From assembly GCA_033807695.1 (NCBI GenBank), contig CM066303.1:248001-312000 (forward strand): DNA of 64,000 nt, written 5' to 3'. The notes beneath the pieces were generated by a model, which had not been told where the DNA came from, made no database searches, and saw only the letters and a list, made by a program, of their open reading frames with translations. The translations under genes were made by a program, and so were the position numbers. Source of the DNA: Daedaleopsis sinensis. Taxonomy: Eukaryota > Basidiomycota > Agaricomycetes > Polyporales > Polyporaceae. Every line of letters starts with the position of its first letter. The stretch's first letter is position 1. Of the stretch, positions 33,701 through 46,309 are shown piece after piece.

Positions 33701-35690
33701 TCCGACTCACGCTCCTCATCGGAGATGAAGCTGATGGCGGTGAAGACAGTACAGACGAGTATTGCCCCCGCACCCATGAGAAGTGGACCCGACGTACCGC
33801 AACCTCGGGTCGGGCCCGACCGGTTCGAATAGACCAAGGCTGCGCTGAACTTTAAAATTTGGCGCACAGCAATGGGCTATCCCGTCCTAAACGTCAGCGT
33901 TGTGGCTAAATGAATGAAGTCACAACACTGCTCATCCTCGTGGAGCATCGGTCCTCGCGTGGAATACCGCGGTAGGTCTGTGCACACCATATTGTCGGTC
34001 CCTTCCATAGTAGCCGCGCGCAAGAATATGGGCTTGCGGCAGAGTATTCTGACGGTTCATGTATCATCTCGTGAAAACTTCTCGGAGAGAGGATCGGAAA
34101 TCTGATACGGAGCACCCACTCGAAGTGCTCCGACGACCAGGGGATGACTTTTGTCATACAGGCAGAGCACCATCTCTGGGACGTGTGGCTAGCTCACATT
34201 CTAGACCGCATCGTCGCGACAACTTGATGTTGTGCGGGGTAGAAGATCCGCAGATATCATAGAGCCGAGTCCAGCCAGGCACCCTCGGATTTTCTGGAGC
34301 ACATCATCAAAGTTATAGGACGTGTGTCTGTACACGTCCCGCGGATGAACCAAAACGGCATGAAAAATCCCTGCTTCCGACGGATTTGCGGGTGATAACG
34401 ATGGGACGGTCGGAGACCAGAACCACATTATGGCGTGGTATGGAACGAGAACGCGGTCGATCATGCTCATGTAACTGCACTCACCTTCTCGAACAGGGAT
34501 TCTGCGTACACGAGCTCGGCATGCCGCTCCAGAGGGGTCATGTTCTTGATGAAGCCGACGCCGGATGTGTTCAGTGAGCCGACCACAAAACCAGCGAGAC
34601 GGGTCGGCAATGAGGCGGCCTTCTTCCTATGCTGGCTTGCAATCACGTTCCCATGTCGTACTTGCGCAATCGCATCGACCAGGTCCTGTACATAAACGTG
34701 AGCTTGTCAATTTCGAGTCCACAGACAGAATCTACAATCTGTTGAAACAGAGGAGTGAAGACATGAAGTTGATCCATAATTCGCATTTGTAGGTGATTCG
34801 AACTTCCGGACTAGAACGAGCCGCCCGCCTATGCTGAGATTACTATTACGCCCAGAGGTTCTCTGACAATAGGTTGGGCGGGTAGAACCAAGGTAGAGCC
34901 AGTCCCCCTGCCCGATAAAAACAGGGTCTCGAGATCGCTGACGCCTGGCGAGTCCGGATAAAGCAAAAGGGGCACAAACAGGCGCGTGTCGCTGACTTTT
35001 CGAACACATCTTAATCATCTTCAACGAGGACTTTGGTGACATGAGCGGAGGGGGCGCATCCATGTTCACCTCGCGAGGCCCAATGTTGCATCCCCCACAC
35101 ACGAAAAACGATGTGAGCTGCCGGGGTCATACCCGTACTTTTGAGACTGATCAAGACGACTAAGCCCGTCTCTGTCTCTGTATACCTTGACCTGAGTCAT
35201 AGACGGGCAAAGTTGTCTTGTTGCGCCAGTCCGGAAAATTTCGCGAACAACGGCAACACTATGAAGTTCGTCTTCGATATGATACCACACGGAAAAGGAG
35301 AGCAAAGGCAGAAGCAAGAAGTGGAAGCTCACCTCGTCCGCAAACGACATCAGGCCCTTGACGCACTGGATCAGGCCGAAGCCTGTGGCAAGATACAGCC
35401 GTTCCCTGCATGTCCGCACACCGCAATTCGTTCATCGACTGTTCGCGACGCGCGCACAGGCACAGGCACGCAACCACTCACATCTTCGGGTCGTACTCCC
35501 GACAGTATGCCTCCGACTCGTGCATATGCGAGCCGAGGAAAACGTGCAGCGCATAAGTTATCCCCGCGATGTCCCCGAAGAGGTCCTTTTGCGCGTTGTA
35601 GGGCCCGGTGGGCAGCGGCGGGGCGGGAATCTGCCACAGCTGGGTCGTGGGCTTAGCCTCCTCCTGCACGGGCTCGATGTCGATCGACAT
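30745..35690 (-). CDS. IML2: Iml2 / TTC39-family tetratricopeptide protein
   Basis: Thirteen exons (5' to 3'): 35690-35482, 35405-35333, 34685-34485, 33235-33183, 33127-32829, 32761-32621, 32471-32260, 32136-31993, 31734-31302, 31192-31115, 31031-30997, 30917-30900 and 30807-30745, giving 652 residues. The family (yeast Iml2, animal TTC39) is an all-helical TPR-like protein. Yeast Iml2 is linked to clearance of cytosolic inclusion bodies at lipid droplets and mitochondria. Conserved blocks visible are GFGLIQCVKGLMSFADE near the N-terminus, RLAGFVVG, ICDMTLLIFHLVLS, FFLFGQGRLHLC, CLRYVAYP and the C-terminal ALHVRSHSALEAL. Length fits the fungal family. Two introns are far larger than the rest: 34686-35332 (647 nt) and 33236-34484 (1249 nt). 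An 18-nt exon lies near the 3' end. The start was chosen as the first ATG before conserved sequence. Confidence 0.9.
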
Positions 35691-38600
35691 TGAGTGTGTT
35701 GAATTGGTATGCTGGGTAGACTGTGTAGATGTCGAGTCGCTGACTGTACGCGGTGTCACCGGGCGCTGGTCGGAATTATGACGGAGTATGCGGTAGTAGC
35801 CCAGATGAGTGTAGCGGAGACGTTAAGCCCACGAGCACATGTATGGTTGGAAGACGAGGCAGACGACGAGCGCGGGCAGGTCGACAGCGCAGAGGACGGC
35901 GGGGACGATGAGGGGCAGAGGCAAGCTGATGCGGAGGGGTCAGCTCCTCCCGACGCTTACCCCGCAAAGCGCCCGGGGAGCCCGGAACAGGAACCGATCA
36001 AACTGTGGCCGACGCGGTCATGTGCCGGTCGCGTTGCAATGACGTCACTCCATACTTGCCGCCATACGTCACACCTCCTCTTTTTGTCGTCGACGACCAC
36101 ATTGGGTTAACCATCTCTTCCATCTGCGCCGCCAGCTCAGTAACCACATTCCAGTGCACCGTTCTCTTCTGCTACCACTAGCAACCTCATAAATGCTAAC
36201 TCAAGCACGCGAGTTCGCACAGACGTCGAGTAGATCAGAATAACCGTGCGCCTTCCATATTTTACGCCAGCTTGTCCAACAGTATCAGTCCGCAGCGTTA
36301 CATGTCCGCGCCGACCACGTTCCAAGCAGGCCACTTTCCCCGGCTCTTCCACACACCCATCCCGAGCTCGACGAGAACCCGAGCATCTTTTTGATAGCCG
36401 TGCCCGACGGCGGGCTAGCCCCTCGTCAATGCAGCAATCCGCCTAACCACTTTGCACCAGACGCAATGGAAGCCATGCCATGTCTATGCAACCCTGACCA
36501 GCGCGCCGAAGCCATGCACGGACGCGCAGCCCGCCATGACTGAGCTCCTCCCTCCGCCGTTCCGCCTGCGTCTCGCGAAACACTAATGGACACTCCTCGA
36601 CGTCCTTCCCCGCAGGATCAGAAGTGGGCAGCCCGCCCGACCGCTCGCACTGCCGCCGCGACCCCTCCAGATCCGGTACGACTCCTGCCCCGACGCCGCG
36701 GCCGTGGGGGGCGAGCTGACAGGGGGTGGCATGCTCGCAGGCCATCCGCCCTGCCCATGTGGCTACCCGACGTCCAACGGCCTTGCCAGCACCTTCCTTC
36801 TCCCGGCACGAGGGAGAGTTTCGACGTGCCGAGGGCGCGCGAACTCGCTCACTTGTTCTCGCCGTCTCCTCCTTCTCCGTGTCTTCCACCCACGCCACGG
36901 CGCCAACTTACACCCAGAGCAAGGTTAGGTTAGCGCTGCGAGGACATCTGCCACCCCCACCCTCGGGGATTTTTGCGCATTCTCCAGGGGACAGTTGGCA
37001 GCAGGGCCGTCCGGACTTCTCCTGCACGCATTACGTTGCAGCTGGGCCGAGTCTGGACGCCGGAGTCGACATCACTACGTTCGAATTCTCGATTCGCGTC
37101 CGACGGAGCGCAGCCACCGCCATATGTGGGAGCCACCCTCCACGTGCGCGCCGCGCCCTCTTCCTCGAAGCCAGCAGCCCGCGCCAAACCGCAGAGAAGC
37201 CGCGGCGGACGTCCTGCGCGCGGCTCGCGGGCTCACCAGCGTCCCCGGTCGCATAGCAAGTAAGTCGTACCCGCGATCCCACACGCAGGGTGTGATCTGG
37301 TACAGATCCACCCCCGCGTACTGAATTGACTTCGACCGCACCGCGCGGAGATCTCAGTCGGACTGTCCTCGCTGGGAGCGATGCGGATTGTCCGCCGCCC
37401 GCCTTAGCCCACAAGCCACCTCTCCTTTTGATGGGCGCGCTCGGCCCTGCCCTGGGCCCTCGCGCGGACCGGCCGCGGTGACGAGAGGGCTTCCGTGAAG
37501 GCGTCTGGCGCAGTGCACATTGCGCCTGCCCAGGCTGCCCCCTCTCGCTCTCTCGGTGCCACTCCCAGTGGACTCGGACCTGTTTCAGCCACGCACGTCG
37601 CGCGCAGACAACTTGGGTCGTCGAGCGCAGGCGAGGGCGACGGAATGCGCCTGCTCTCCCCATTATCTCTCTCTTATCAGGCTCCTCAGGCGGAACGTGG
37701 AAGCTCACGTACACGTTCTTCTTTGCACTCGTGCACGCGCAGGGCCGCGTCCGGGTGAGAGCCTGACGAAGCCGCCAGGCGCGCGTTCGACATTGTTCAA
37801 TATCAATGGCCATCGTCAACGATCGAGATGTGCATCCCGCGCGCCCTCGGAACGAGTGAACGAACGAACGAAGGGACGAGCGAACGAGCGAACCTCGGCC
37901 CTCCCCGCTGTCGTGGGGCCCTCCTGTGTGCCGCCACGCTGAGCCCCGCCGCCGCGCTCGGAGTGCGACAAGCCCGGGCTCCGTGCTGCGCGCTGCGCGC
38001 TGCCCGCACTCACTGCAGCACCCAGCACCCAGCATCTGGAGGTACTCCAGCACGTTGACAAGCTCAGTGCCCCCCCGCCGAACGCGCGATCATCATCATC
38101 ATCAGCTCGCGAATCCGCACCGCGAACCATCGACTCCGGCGAATCCGCACGCGCAGTGGAGCATCTGCAGTACACCCGAGTCCACTGTGCTCAAACGGGC
38201 CACCAAAGTGCTTTCGCGCTGCGAAGTGCTCCCCACCACTGGGCTCGGGCGGGCGAACCCCGCCGCGCGCCCGCTCCGGAACGTGCGGGTGCACACGAAC
38301 GCCGGTCCTCTCGGGATGATTCCCCTCCCCTCCTTCCTCTCCCATCCTCTTCCACCCAGTCCCAGCCAATCTGCGCGGGCCGCGGGGAGCACGGAGGGTT
38401 AGGAGGCCCGCGCAGAAGCCCGGGCTCGCGTCCGCCTGCCGGATGCGACCCAGTGCCAGTGCCACCGGGCCCAACCCCCTCGCGCGCCTCGCGGGGCTAA
38501 GCCCGGGCCCGGCGCCTGCCTGAGATGCGGACGGTGAGGGCATGGTACTGTAATCCACTGGCACGCCGTCGAGTTCGAATTCGACTTCGCGATCGAGACG

Positions 38601-39733
38601 GGCGGCATCGTGTCAAAAACTTGGGGCAGCTCGCGGGCTCGGAGCCGGCGCTGCCAGGGCCGGGACGTCGTACGTTGTACGTAGTAGGGCCACTGGCAGC
38701 TCCGAGTCCGAGTTAGAGCGTGGTCGATGTGGATGCGGAATAAGCGGCTATGAGCGAGCGCTGCCAAGGGCTAGCGGCCCTGCGGGTGTGTACATACAAT
38801 GTATACGTATCCGTAGCCGCAGACGTATGTCATGGAACATATCTTTCGTGCCAAGCGACGGTGACGATGACGATGGTCTCGAAGAGTCGAGCTCACGCCG
38901 AGTGTGCACCTAGTAAGTCCGCCGTGTGGTGCTGCCAGTACTAGTGCAGTGTGAGTTCTCACTCCAGTGGGGAATAGCCGACATCGGACTTTGCGAATAA
39001 AAGTCGATATTGACACGGCGGAATCGAATTTGTCCCGCGGCCCGCGGCACTCAACTGGATGTTGACGTTATGATGAAGCCGGCCCCGCGCGCGCCCCGCA
39101 ATATTAGTAGCTAGTAGGACAGCCGTCAGTGTTCAGTTCCAGCAGATTGACAATGATGCCTGTTACGGGCGACACGGACACATGGTGTTCCGGCGAAAAT
39201 ACAATGCGTATTGCGAATGCGGGGCGAGTGCGATGTAGTATACATGTTACATGAGCGATGTGATCGGACGGGCCCGAGGAGGGGCAGTAATCTGAAGTAG
39301 TGCTGAGCGGGGAAGCTCTGCACTGGGTACTGACAGTGAGTACTGAGTAGCAATGACAACAGCGAACCCGAAAGTCCGGACGGCGGGCGCGTACAAATAC
39401 AGCGAATACGGCGACGAATAAATAGCTACGCTACGATAACGGGGGATCGGGATAGAGATGGAGATGGGCAGACGATCGATGAGAGCGAGACGAGAGCGAG
39501 ATCCAAACAAGAACGAAGAACGACAAGAAACGGAAGGCAGCGTCCGCGTCCCCAAGGGAATAGTGCGAGTACGGACATGCAATGGAGACCGAGACGTCTC
39601 CCGACAGCCCGCAGCCATGACGATGCTCGACAGACACACGGAACAGCGCGGGGATTTTCCAAGAAGCATGAGCATCAGCCTAAGCGCAGGGAATGGGAGG
39701 AGACGGGTGCGGGTGAGGGTGGGGGTTGGGGGT
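35691..39733. other. Gene-poor GC-rich region
   Basis: No convincing gene in 4 kb. Several long open frames (up to 340 codons) exist but have Arg/Pro/Ser-rich shadow-like compositions and no introns. Visible repeats are CGAA-type tandem units at about 37854-37892, ATC units at about 38088-38102, a short ACCCAGC duplication near 38022 and GAATCCGCAC repeated near 38110 and 38140. It probably contains the promoter of IML2 on its left side and the 3' flank of the TEA gene on its right. Confidence 0.5.
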
Positions 39734-41402
39734 TCACTGGCAGTACTGGTACGCCGCGCGCGACAGCGACGGCTGCAGCGGCGCGAGGCCGTAGTACCCG
39801 TGCCCGTGCCCCTGCGTGTGCGAGGAGAGCGCCTGGGCATATGCCCATCCGGGCGTGGCCTGCCAGTCGACGGGGCTGAGCGGGGTGCTCGCGAAGCCAG
39901 TCGGGATGCTGCCCGAGGGCGAGCTGCTGCGGTCGCTCGGGTACGGGCTGTCGGAGCAGGTGCTGAGCGCGTGCGCGAGCGGCGCGTAGACCTCTCCTTC
40001 GGGCTCGTAGTCGACCTGCGGGCGCGGGGTGCGTGTCAGCGTCGGACGCTCGCGGACTTCGATAGGGGAAAAGGAAGGAGGGGGAGGAAGAGGAAGAGGG
40101 AGGGGGGAGAAGAAGGAGAAGAGAAGGGACGGGCGACAGGAGGGACGGATGAACAGACGGAGACGCACGTACCTCGAGCTCGTCCTCGTGCAGCGCAAAG
40201 GGCGACAGCGGGGGCGCGGGCGCGGTGCTGAAGTGGTAGTGGACGACGAGCACCGCGCTCGGCTTCTGCGCCGCGTCTGTCCCCTGCTTCGAGATCTCCT
40301 GCACGACGAGGCATGACGAGAGGTCTGGACACGGGGACGCGGGCGGTCAGCGCGCACTCATGGAAGCCCGTCCGCCGCGCGGATGCGGCAGGGAACACAG
40401 CAGAAAAGAACGCACCAGAGCTGCTGCTGTTGCAGAGCGTCTCCCAGTACCCGGGACAGAGCGTCGTGTAGTGCAGGTACGCGCCCGCGCCCTGCCCGCT
40501 GCCGCTGCTGCTGCTGCTGCTCCCAGTGTCGTGCACGTTCATGATCGTCGGCGGCTCGGCGTGCACGACCGCGCCCCCGCAGTGCACGGTGAACGTCGAG
40601 AAGAGCGGGAGGGGCGAGCACGAGCGGAAGGTGACGGTCGGGTCGATCGCGCGCAGCGTCCGCGGCTCGCTCCACTGGAGCATCGAGCTCGAGAGCACGT
40701 TCACCTCCGTCCGGCGCGCACCGCGGCCGTAGACGTCCGGGCCCCAGGCGGGCGCCGCGTGAGAAGACGGGGCGGGGACGCTGATGTAGACGTGCACGAC
40801 CTGGTTCACAGGCGGAAGCATGGTCCCGGCCGCGAACGCGACGTCGCTGATCAGTCCGTCGTCGCCGTGGGCGCCCTCATGCCGCGTCGGGTGCATCATC
40901 TCGTAGTGGCGGTCGGAGATTGCCTTCATGACTGGGTGAGAGCGAGGAGAGGCGCAAGGCGGGTGAGCATGTGCCGGGGGCCGGGGAACGCGCGGGAGGC
41001 GGACTTACTCGTCTTGCCCGCACTCGTGTCACGCAGCTGCTGGATGCGGCTGCCGACCTGCTTCGCGGTCCGGATCTCGCCCGTCGTCTTGAGGATGTAC
41101 TCTGAAATGAACTTGTTGCGGTTCGGAAAGCGGGTGAGGCCGCGGGGCGACTTGGACTCGGCGGGTGTGTATTTCTCTAGCCCTGTGTGAAGGTCCGGCA
41201 TCTTAGTGAGTCGGCAGCGGGAGGCGGGAGTCGCAGAGCTGCGCGCACCTTCCATGAGTGCGGCTTCGAGATGGGGCGGCCACACGACTTCGTTCTTGTC
41301 CTTGGACATGCGATAGCATTTGCGGCCACGAAGGATGGACCGAAAGTTGTCCTTGGAAGAACCTGCGCTGGAGGATGGAGGGGAGACGTCGTACGGAGAC
41401 AT
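39734..41402 (-). CDS. TEA/ATTS-domain transcription factor
   Basis: Five exons (5' to 3'): 41402-41249, 41182-41009, 40931-40416, 40324-40173 and 40015-39734, giving 425 residues. The TEA domain occupies roughly residues 25-110, split by the first intron: RKCYRMSKDKNEVVWPPHLE, then LTRFPNRNKFISEYILKTTG and RTAKQVGSRIQQLRD, the last being the DNA-recognition helix region. Known relatives are yeast Tec1, Aspergillus AbaA and animal TEAD, which bind CATTCC/CATTCT-type sites and control filamentation, spore formation or growth. The rest is a long region (about 110-320) with hydrophobic blocks similar to the partner-binding part of the family, then a Ser/Pro/Gly/His-rich tail with HTQGHGHG. A Ser run (SSSSSSGSG) lies near residue 250. 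Target genes here are unknown. Confidence 0.9.
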
Positions 41403-44293
41403 GGTTGTAACAGGTGCGGTCAGTGGGAGAATAGGAGAGAAGATGGTGCGACAGATACGTCTGCTTCGACGGCGACGATCTGGGAGGATGCTTGGAGGGG
41501 GGCTTGGTGGAATGAGGAACGACGGTCAGAGTCGGCACGGTTATGAATCCAAAATGGGCGCCCATGGAGGCTCGGGTGCGTGAGGATGGACGGAGGGGTC
41601 GCTACCACGAAAGGCAGAAGGAGAACGTGCGCGTGCGAGCCGCGAGATTGCGGAGATCCCCATCCGCTGAGCAGTCGGTGCCCAGAATAGCGGGTGGGCT
41701 TGGAGCAAGCGGGGAAGACGCAGAGGGGGCATAGCCTGGCAATCGCCATGCAATGCACTTGAACTTTGGGAGATGAAGGTGAGATTGCGTTCCGAATAAC
41801 TGTCTTTCCTGATCCGCCGCACGGCAGAATACGAGAAGGAATATGGCGGACACGGGCGGCGGGTGACGTCCAGATGGTATAACGCCGGTGAGCTGTGGGT
41901 GGCGGGGGTCAATGCTCTCTAGTTCAGGCAGGGAAGACGTCCACCCGACCACACGATGCGCACTCGCACTATTCCGTGGGTGATTCGGCGGGACGACCGT
42001 CAATTGCACGCTGAACGCTTACGAGAGTGCGCAGCCACGCAGGCCAAGCGCCGTCAATCATGCAAGCCCGATCGAGCGAGCATCTCTCCCTACTTTGTTC
42101 TCGCAGGGACTTGATACCGAGATTCGCAAGGTCCCACGTCAAGCTTCCTGCATCAGCATTCTGCTTTGTGGCCAAGATGTGTTAGCACCAGTCGTCTTCA
42201 ATTCCTGATAGAGCCCCAACACCGAAACACATTCCTCGCCGAGGACCAACAACGGGGCAGCATGGGCCCACACGCTCTCCCTCATCTCATCGGAGTGGCC
42301 CAACGCCAACCTGCCCAGCCCAGCGACAACTGTCGGGTCGTGTCCGGGCGTCTTGCTCCCGCGATGTTGGCGTCATGCACAGATCGATCGGCGAACTGCA
42401 CGGTGCGTGCACTCAGCGGGCAATTATGACGGAATCGTGGGACGCGGGGGGGCCGGTGGGGGCTAGTGAGGGCAGGCGCGAGCCAACTGTCGGAATCGCG
42501 TGCGCAGCCTCCCGGGGAAAGCAACGAGCGAGAGCGAGAGCGGAGGCGAGAAATTTTGGTCTGTCCAGGAAGGGCTTGGTGGGCGCTCCGGAGCCGGTAA
42601 GACTGAATTCAAAATCGGCCATGCGCACCGACCGATGGGTTCTACTCCGCGCCTGGCTGCCTCTGCACGACGAATGCGATGTCCGCTTGCGATGACTAGA
42701 GGTCCACGATTCGCGGAGAAGACTAGAAGGTCGCGGGCCTCCACCAGCGCTGCCGGCATCGCTCATTAAGACCCACATGATAGAGTTGCTTTAGTGTCTT
42801 CTTTATTGCCCGAGGCCGCTGAGCCCGCCCTTGGATCTTTGCTGCGGTGCCTGATGTGAAGTCAGCAGTACGCGAAACATACGAAGAAGCTGCCCATATG
42901 TCACGCGATGCAGAATCCAAGTAGAGCAGTCCTCTCCGAGATCGGATCATAGCCCTAGCAAAGCAAACTTCCTCTGGATGCGAGGCGACAGCAGACCGAC
43001 AGGGGTAGTGCGAAGGCCAAAGGCAGAGAGCAGGACGTTAACGTTGTGGACGACGTCAGGACTCAGGATAGCTTCAGAAAATTTTGCACAGGTCGTCTAC
43101 CTATGATCCGTGGGAAAGTCGTACTTCTTTAGGTTTTGGCGTTTCGACCACTGACCACATGCAACAACAGCCTCATCGGAGAGTAGGACTGAAAAATATG
43201 ACGCAGGAGACATACAAGCTTTCACCGCGTACCCGATATTTCCCCGTACTTGTTTCAAACCACACCAAACCACTGATCGTATACGCAAATATGGTAGTGT
43301 AGACGCCCGTCTCGGGGAGGAGGCAAGCACCGAACGTTAGTCAGACCTCTCGGTACTGTCACGTTACGGCTCCAACAATTCGCCGGAGGTCATTCAGCGT
43401 GCGGATAGGTCTCGAGGGGTATATTAAATTCATGCAGCACACTTGGCGTGCAGCCGAGGTAAATACTAACATATGACTGTACGGCGAAAGCGAGTGAGCG
43501 AGCGACGGGCGATGTGCGCAGTGGACTTGTGCACTGTGCAGTAAGAACTAAGTAACTAACTAGTGGGCGATATACAGTCTGGCCGTGTCGTCCTCGGAGC
43601 AGAGGCTCGAGCGGCGCGGGTTCAAGCAGGCAAACGTAGCGTGTGGCATGATCTAACAAAGCTGTCTAGGTACAATGCGAGCAGTGCGTGGCGAGTGCGA
43701 GGGGGAATGCGGGGAAACAGAACGGGGATAGCGGATGGGGGAAGGGGAAGGGGAAGTGGATGTATACATGCGGGAGAGGCGTCCTAGCGTCCGTCTATCG
43801 GGGGTGAATGGGATGGGTCTAAGTCGAGCCGAATCTCTGTCTGTCTCTGTCTGTCTGTCTGTCTAAGTACGTGGTGCGGATGCGAATGGGTGCGAACGTG
43901 AGAGGAAATGCCAACGCCAAAGTCAAAGTCAAAGTGGAGGTCCGTCGCCCGCCAGACGGTCGGCGGGCACCGCTCACGAGCAGAAGCAACGTTAACGAAG
44001 AGAAGAAAGCGGCGGGATGACAGGAGCGGGTGGTGTGCGCGGGGAGGTAGCGGGGCAGCGGCGGGCGAACTGCGTCAGAGCGACGTGCGACGCTAGAAAG
44101 CCTGACAGTGACAGCAGCACAGGCCGCGCAGCGAGTCTATCAGCGACGACGTGTGCGGGGGCGCAGCGCCCCCAGGCGCACTGACACCGCACACCGCCAC
44201 ACGAGTACGCGTGCATGTGGGGAGGAGAGAGGGGGCGGAGCCGATGCGGGAGCGCCTGGGTGCTGCGCCATCGTCGCCGATGGGCTCGGGGGC
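41403..44293. other. Intergenic between the TEA gene and the dicarboxylate carrier
   Basis: No gene recognised in 2.9 kb. Contains a (CTGT)n microsatellite at about 43836-43864 and three direct AAAGTC units near 43918. The part next to 41402 should be the TEA gene promoter. Confidence 0.5.
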
Positions 44294-46309
44294 TCAGACG
44301 TGGTTGTGAGCCTCCTTGTTGTACGCCCCGGGGCGGCCGTCGGTCTGGAAGGAGGAGCGCGCGGAGGAGGTGGGCGAGAAGATGCTCTTGCGCTCGAGCG
44401 AGTCCTGGATGACCTCCTCGGGCTTCGCGAGGAAGATCTTGCCCTTGACGAACGCCCAGACGGTGAGGCAGAAGAGCACGACCCAGACGGCGCACATCAG
44501 GATCGTCATGATCAGGTGCCAGGTGTGGAACCCGGGCAGGTTGAAGATGTCGCCGAGCACGCGCACCGTCGAGATCCAGCCGACTGCGGGGGCACGAGCA
44601 GAGAGAGGGTCAGCACTAGTGGGGAGGAGTAGAGCGGGCAGACGCGACGTACCGTTCGGGAATGTCAACGCCCAGCCTGCAGAAGAGGGAAGGGTGCGGT
44701 CAGCGGCGGCACGCGGGCGGCCCGGCGAGATCGCGGTACTCACATCCAAGGATCTCGGTGAGGTGCTTGTGCAGCTTGAACCAGTACGGCAGCAGACCGA
44801 AGAAGAACAGGAACACCGCGAGCCCAAAGAGCATGAGGCCCGACATGACAGAGGTCGCGTACCACACCTCGCCCGCCTGCTCACTCACGAGTCCGTGCGC
44901 CGGGAGGCTGAAGCGGGCGTCAACGATGTGGTCGAAGGCCGGTGCCGGGAATCAGTACGTCGCCGGTAAGGGGCATATGAAGTGGAAGACGTACATCTTC
45001 GCCGCCTTTTCGCCCAGCTTGATCAGGGCCAACGCGGTGAATCCGGGGGGCCCAACAGCCACGAACGCGCCGTTGGCTTGGTGGCCGTCCAGGAATCCCG
45101 TCTGGACCGGGGAACACAGCGGTCACTAAAAAAACACGGGCGCTCGCGGGTCACACACTCACGGTCATGATCCTACACGTCGTGGGGTCAGCAGGCGATC
45201 GAAGGCGCCGGGAGACCGGACGGTAAACTCACCGGATGATGTATATGCAGATGTAGAAGAACGTCATGAAGAAGCCAAGGCCTGGCAGAGCACGGACCGC
45301 TGAGCTATGCGTTTCCGGCGAGCATGACGGATCGCGAACGCACCTTGGAAGACGTATGCGGTGAGCAGGACACCAATTGTACGCGTGTCCGTCGGCTGCA
45401 TGACGTCCAAAACGTTGAACGCGACCACACCGACGAGCATCTATCGCACATTGCGTTGGGACGGGCTCCGATGCGCATCGGAAGGGAGAAATACACACCA
45501 TCGGGAAGATCTGTCGCCGCCCGAGGCCGCGGAGAAGGCGAAGAAGTCTATCAGAGGCCGCATCGCGATCGAAAATAGTGGGTGTACGCACCAGGAACGC
45601 CCACGCAGGAGTGAACGTCTTGAGGTCGTGCGGCGAGTTGAACCACACCATGAGCATGGGGAAGCAGACGACGCACGCAAACACCACATACACCCTACAC
45701 CAGCCGTCAGAGCTGCGCAGCGAACGGGGAAAGTAAGCGGACGTACCAGAAGAGGGCGTATATAAACTCGGGATGCACGTGCCCAGTCGGGACGGCGTAT
45801 TTGACAGTGCCGATTAGAATGGTGGCAAACGACAGGACGATGAGCGGGACGAAGATGCCTTTGACGGGGTCCTTGATGAGACGGAGAGACTGCTGGGGGT
45901 ACACTGTCCGCGTATCGTCAGACACGAGCACGCACCACCGCACCCGAGCCACTCACGGAAGAACTGGATGAGCAACGTCATCGTGTTGAGCATGAACAAC
46001 ACCATGTTGAGGAAGTAGAAGAACGTCTCGACATGGGTGAGCGTCGGCGAGTGCGCTTTCACGCCGGAGAGCGTGACATAGACCGCTCCTGTGCCCATAC
46101 CGATTGGGAACTGCGTGTGCGCCGTCAGCGGGCGCTCCGAGCCACGAAGACGATAACCGAGCTCATACCGCTTGCCAGCTCCATCCATGAATACGACGGG
46201 CGAGGGTGCTGACCTTGACCTGGCTCGCAGGTTCAGGAATCGGCTGCCCAGCCCGCTCGGGGAGGGCGACATTGTGGTTTCGGTAGTTGTTGCTGCCGTA
46301 GTATTCCAT
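44294..46309 (-). CDS. TDT/SLAC1-type C4-dicarboxylate (malate) transporter
   Basis: Twelve exons (5' to 3'): 46309-46169, 46110-45957, 45903-45747, 45694-45592, 45510-45499 (12 nt), 45440-45344, 45281-45233, 45172-45163 (10 nt), 45101-44995, 44907-44744, 44676-44653 and 44583-44294, giving 435 residues. The protein is a multi-pass membrane protein of the voltage-dependent anion channel superfamily (S. pombe Mae1, bacterial TehA, plant SLAC1). Motifs seen are HGWSWQAFPIGMGTGAVY before and in helix 1, and TGFLDGHQANGAFVAVGPPG in the middle, the pore-lining block of the family. About ten helices are expected, and the hydrophobic pattern fits. The probable substrate is malate or another dicarboxylate across the plasma membrane, inferred from Mae1. 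Sulfite export (Ssu1 branch) is the alternative. The cytosolic tail is Ser-rich and ends NKEAHNHV. Exon 1 was placed by frame, because a longer open frame in another phase lacks the helix-1 lead-in. Confidence 0.88.

Noticed and set aside
37031..38053. 340-codon open frame on the minus strand in the GC-rich interval
   Set aside because: Arg/Ser/Pro-rich shadow composition, no domain, no introns, surrounded by similar frames on the other strand. High GC content alone makes long open frames.
40358..40675. 105-codon minus-strand frame inside the TEA-factor gene
   Set aside because: Out-of-frame shadow of the third TEA-gene exon.
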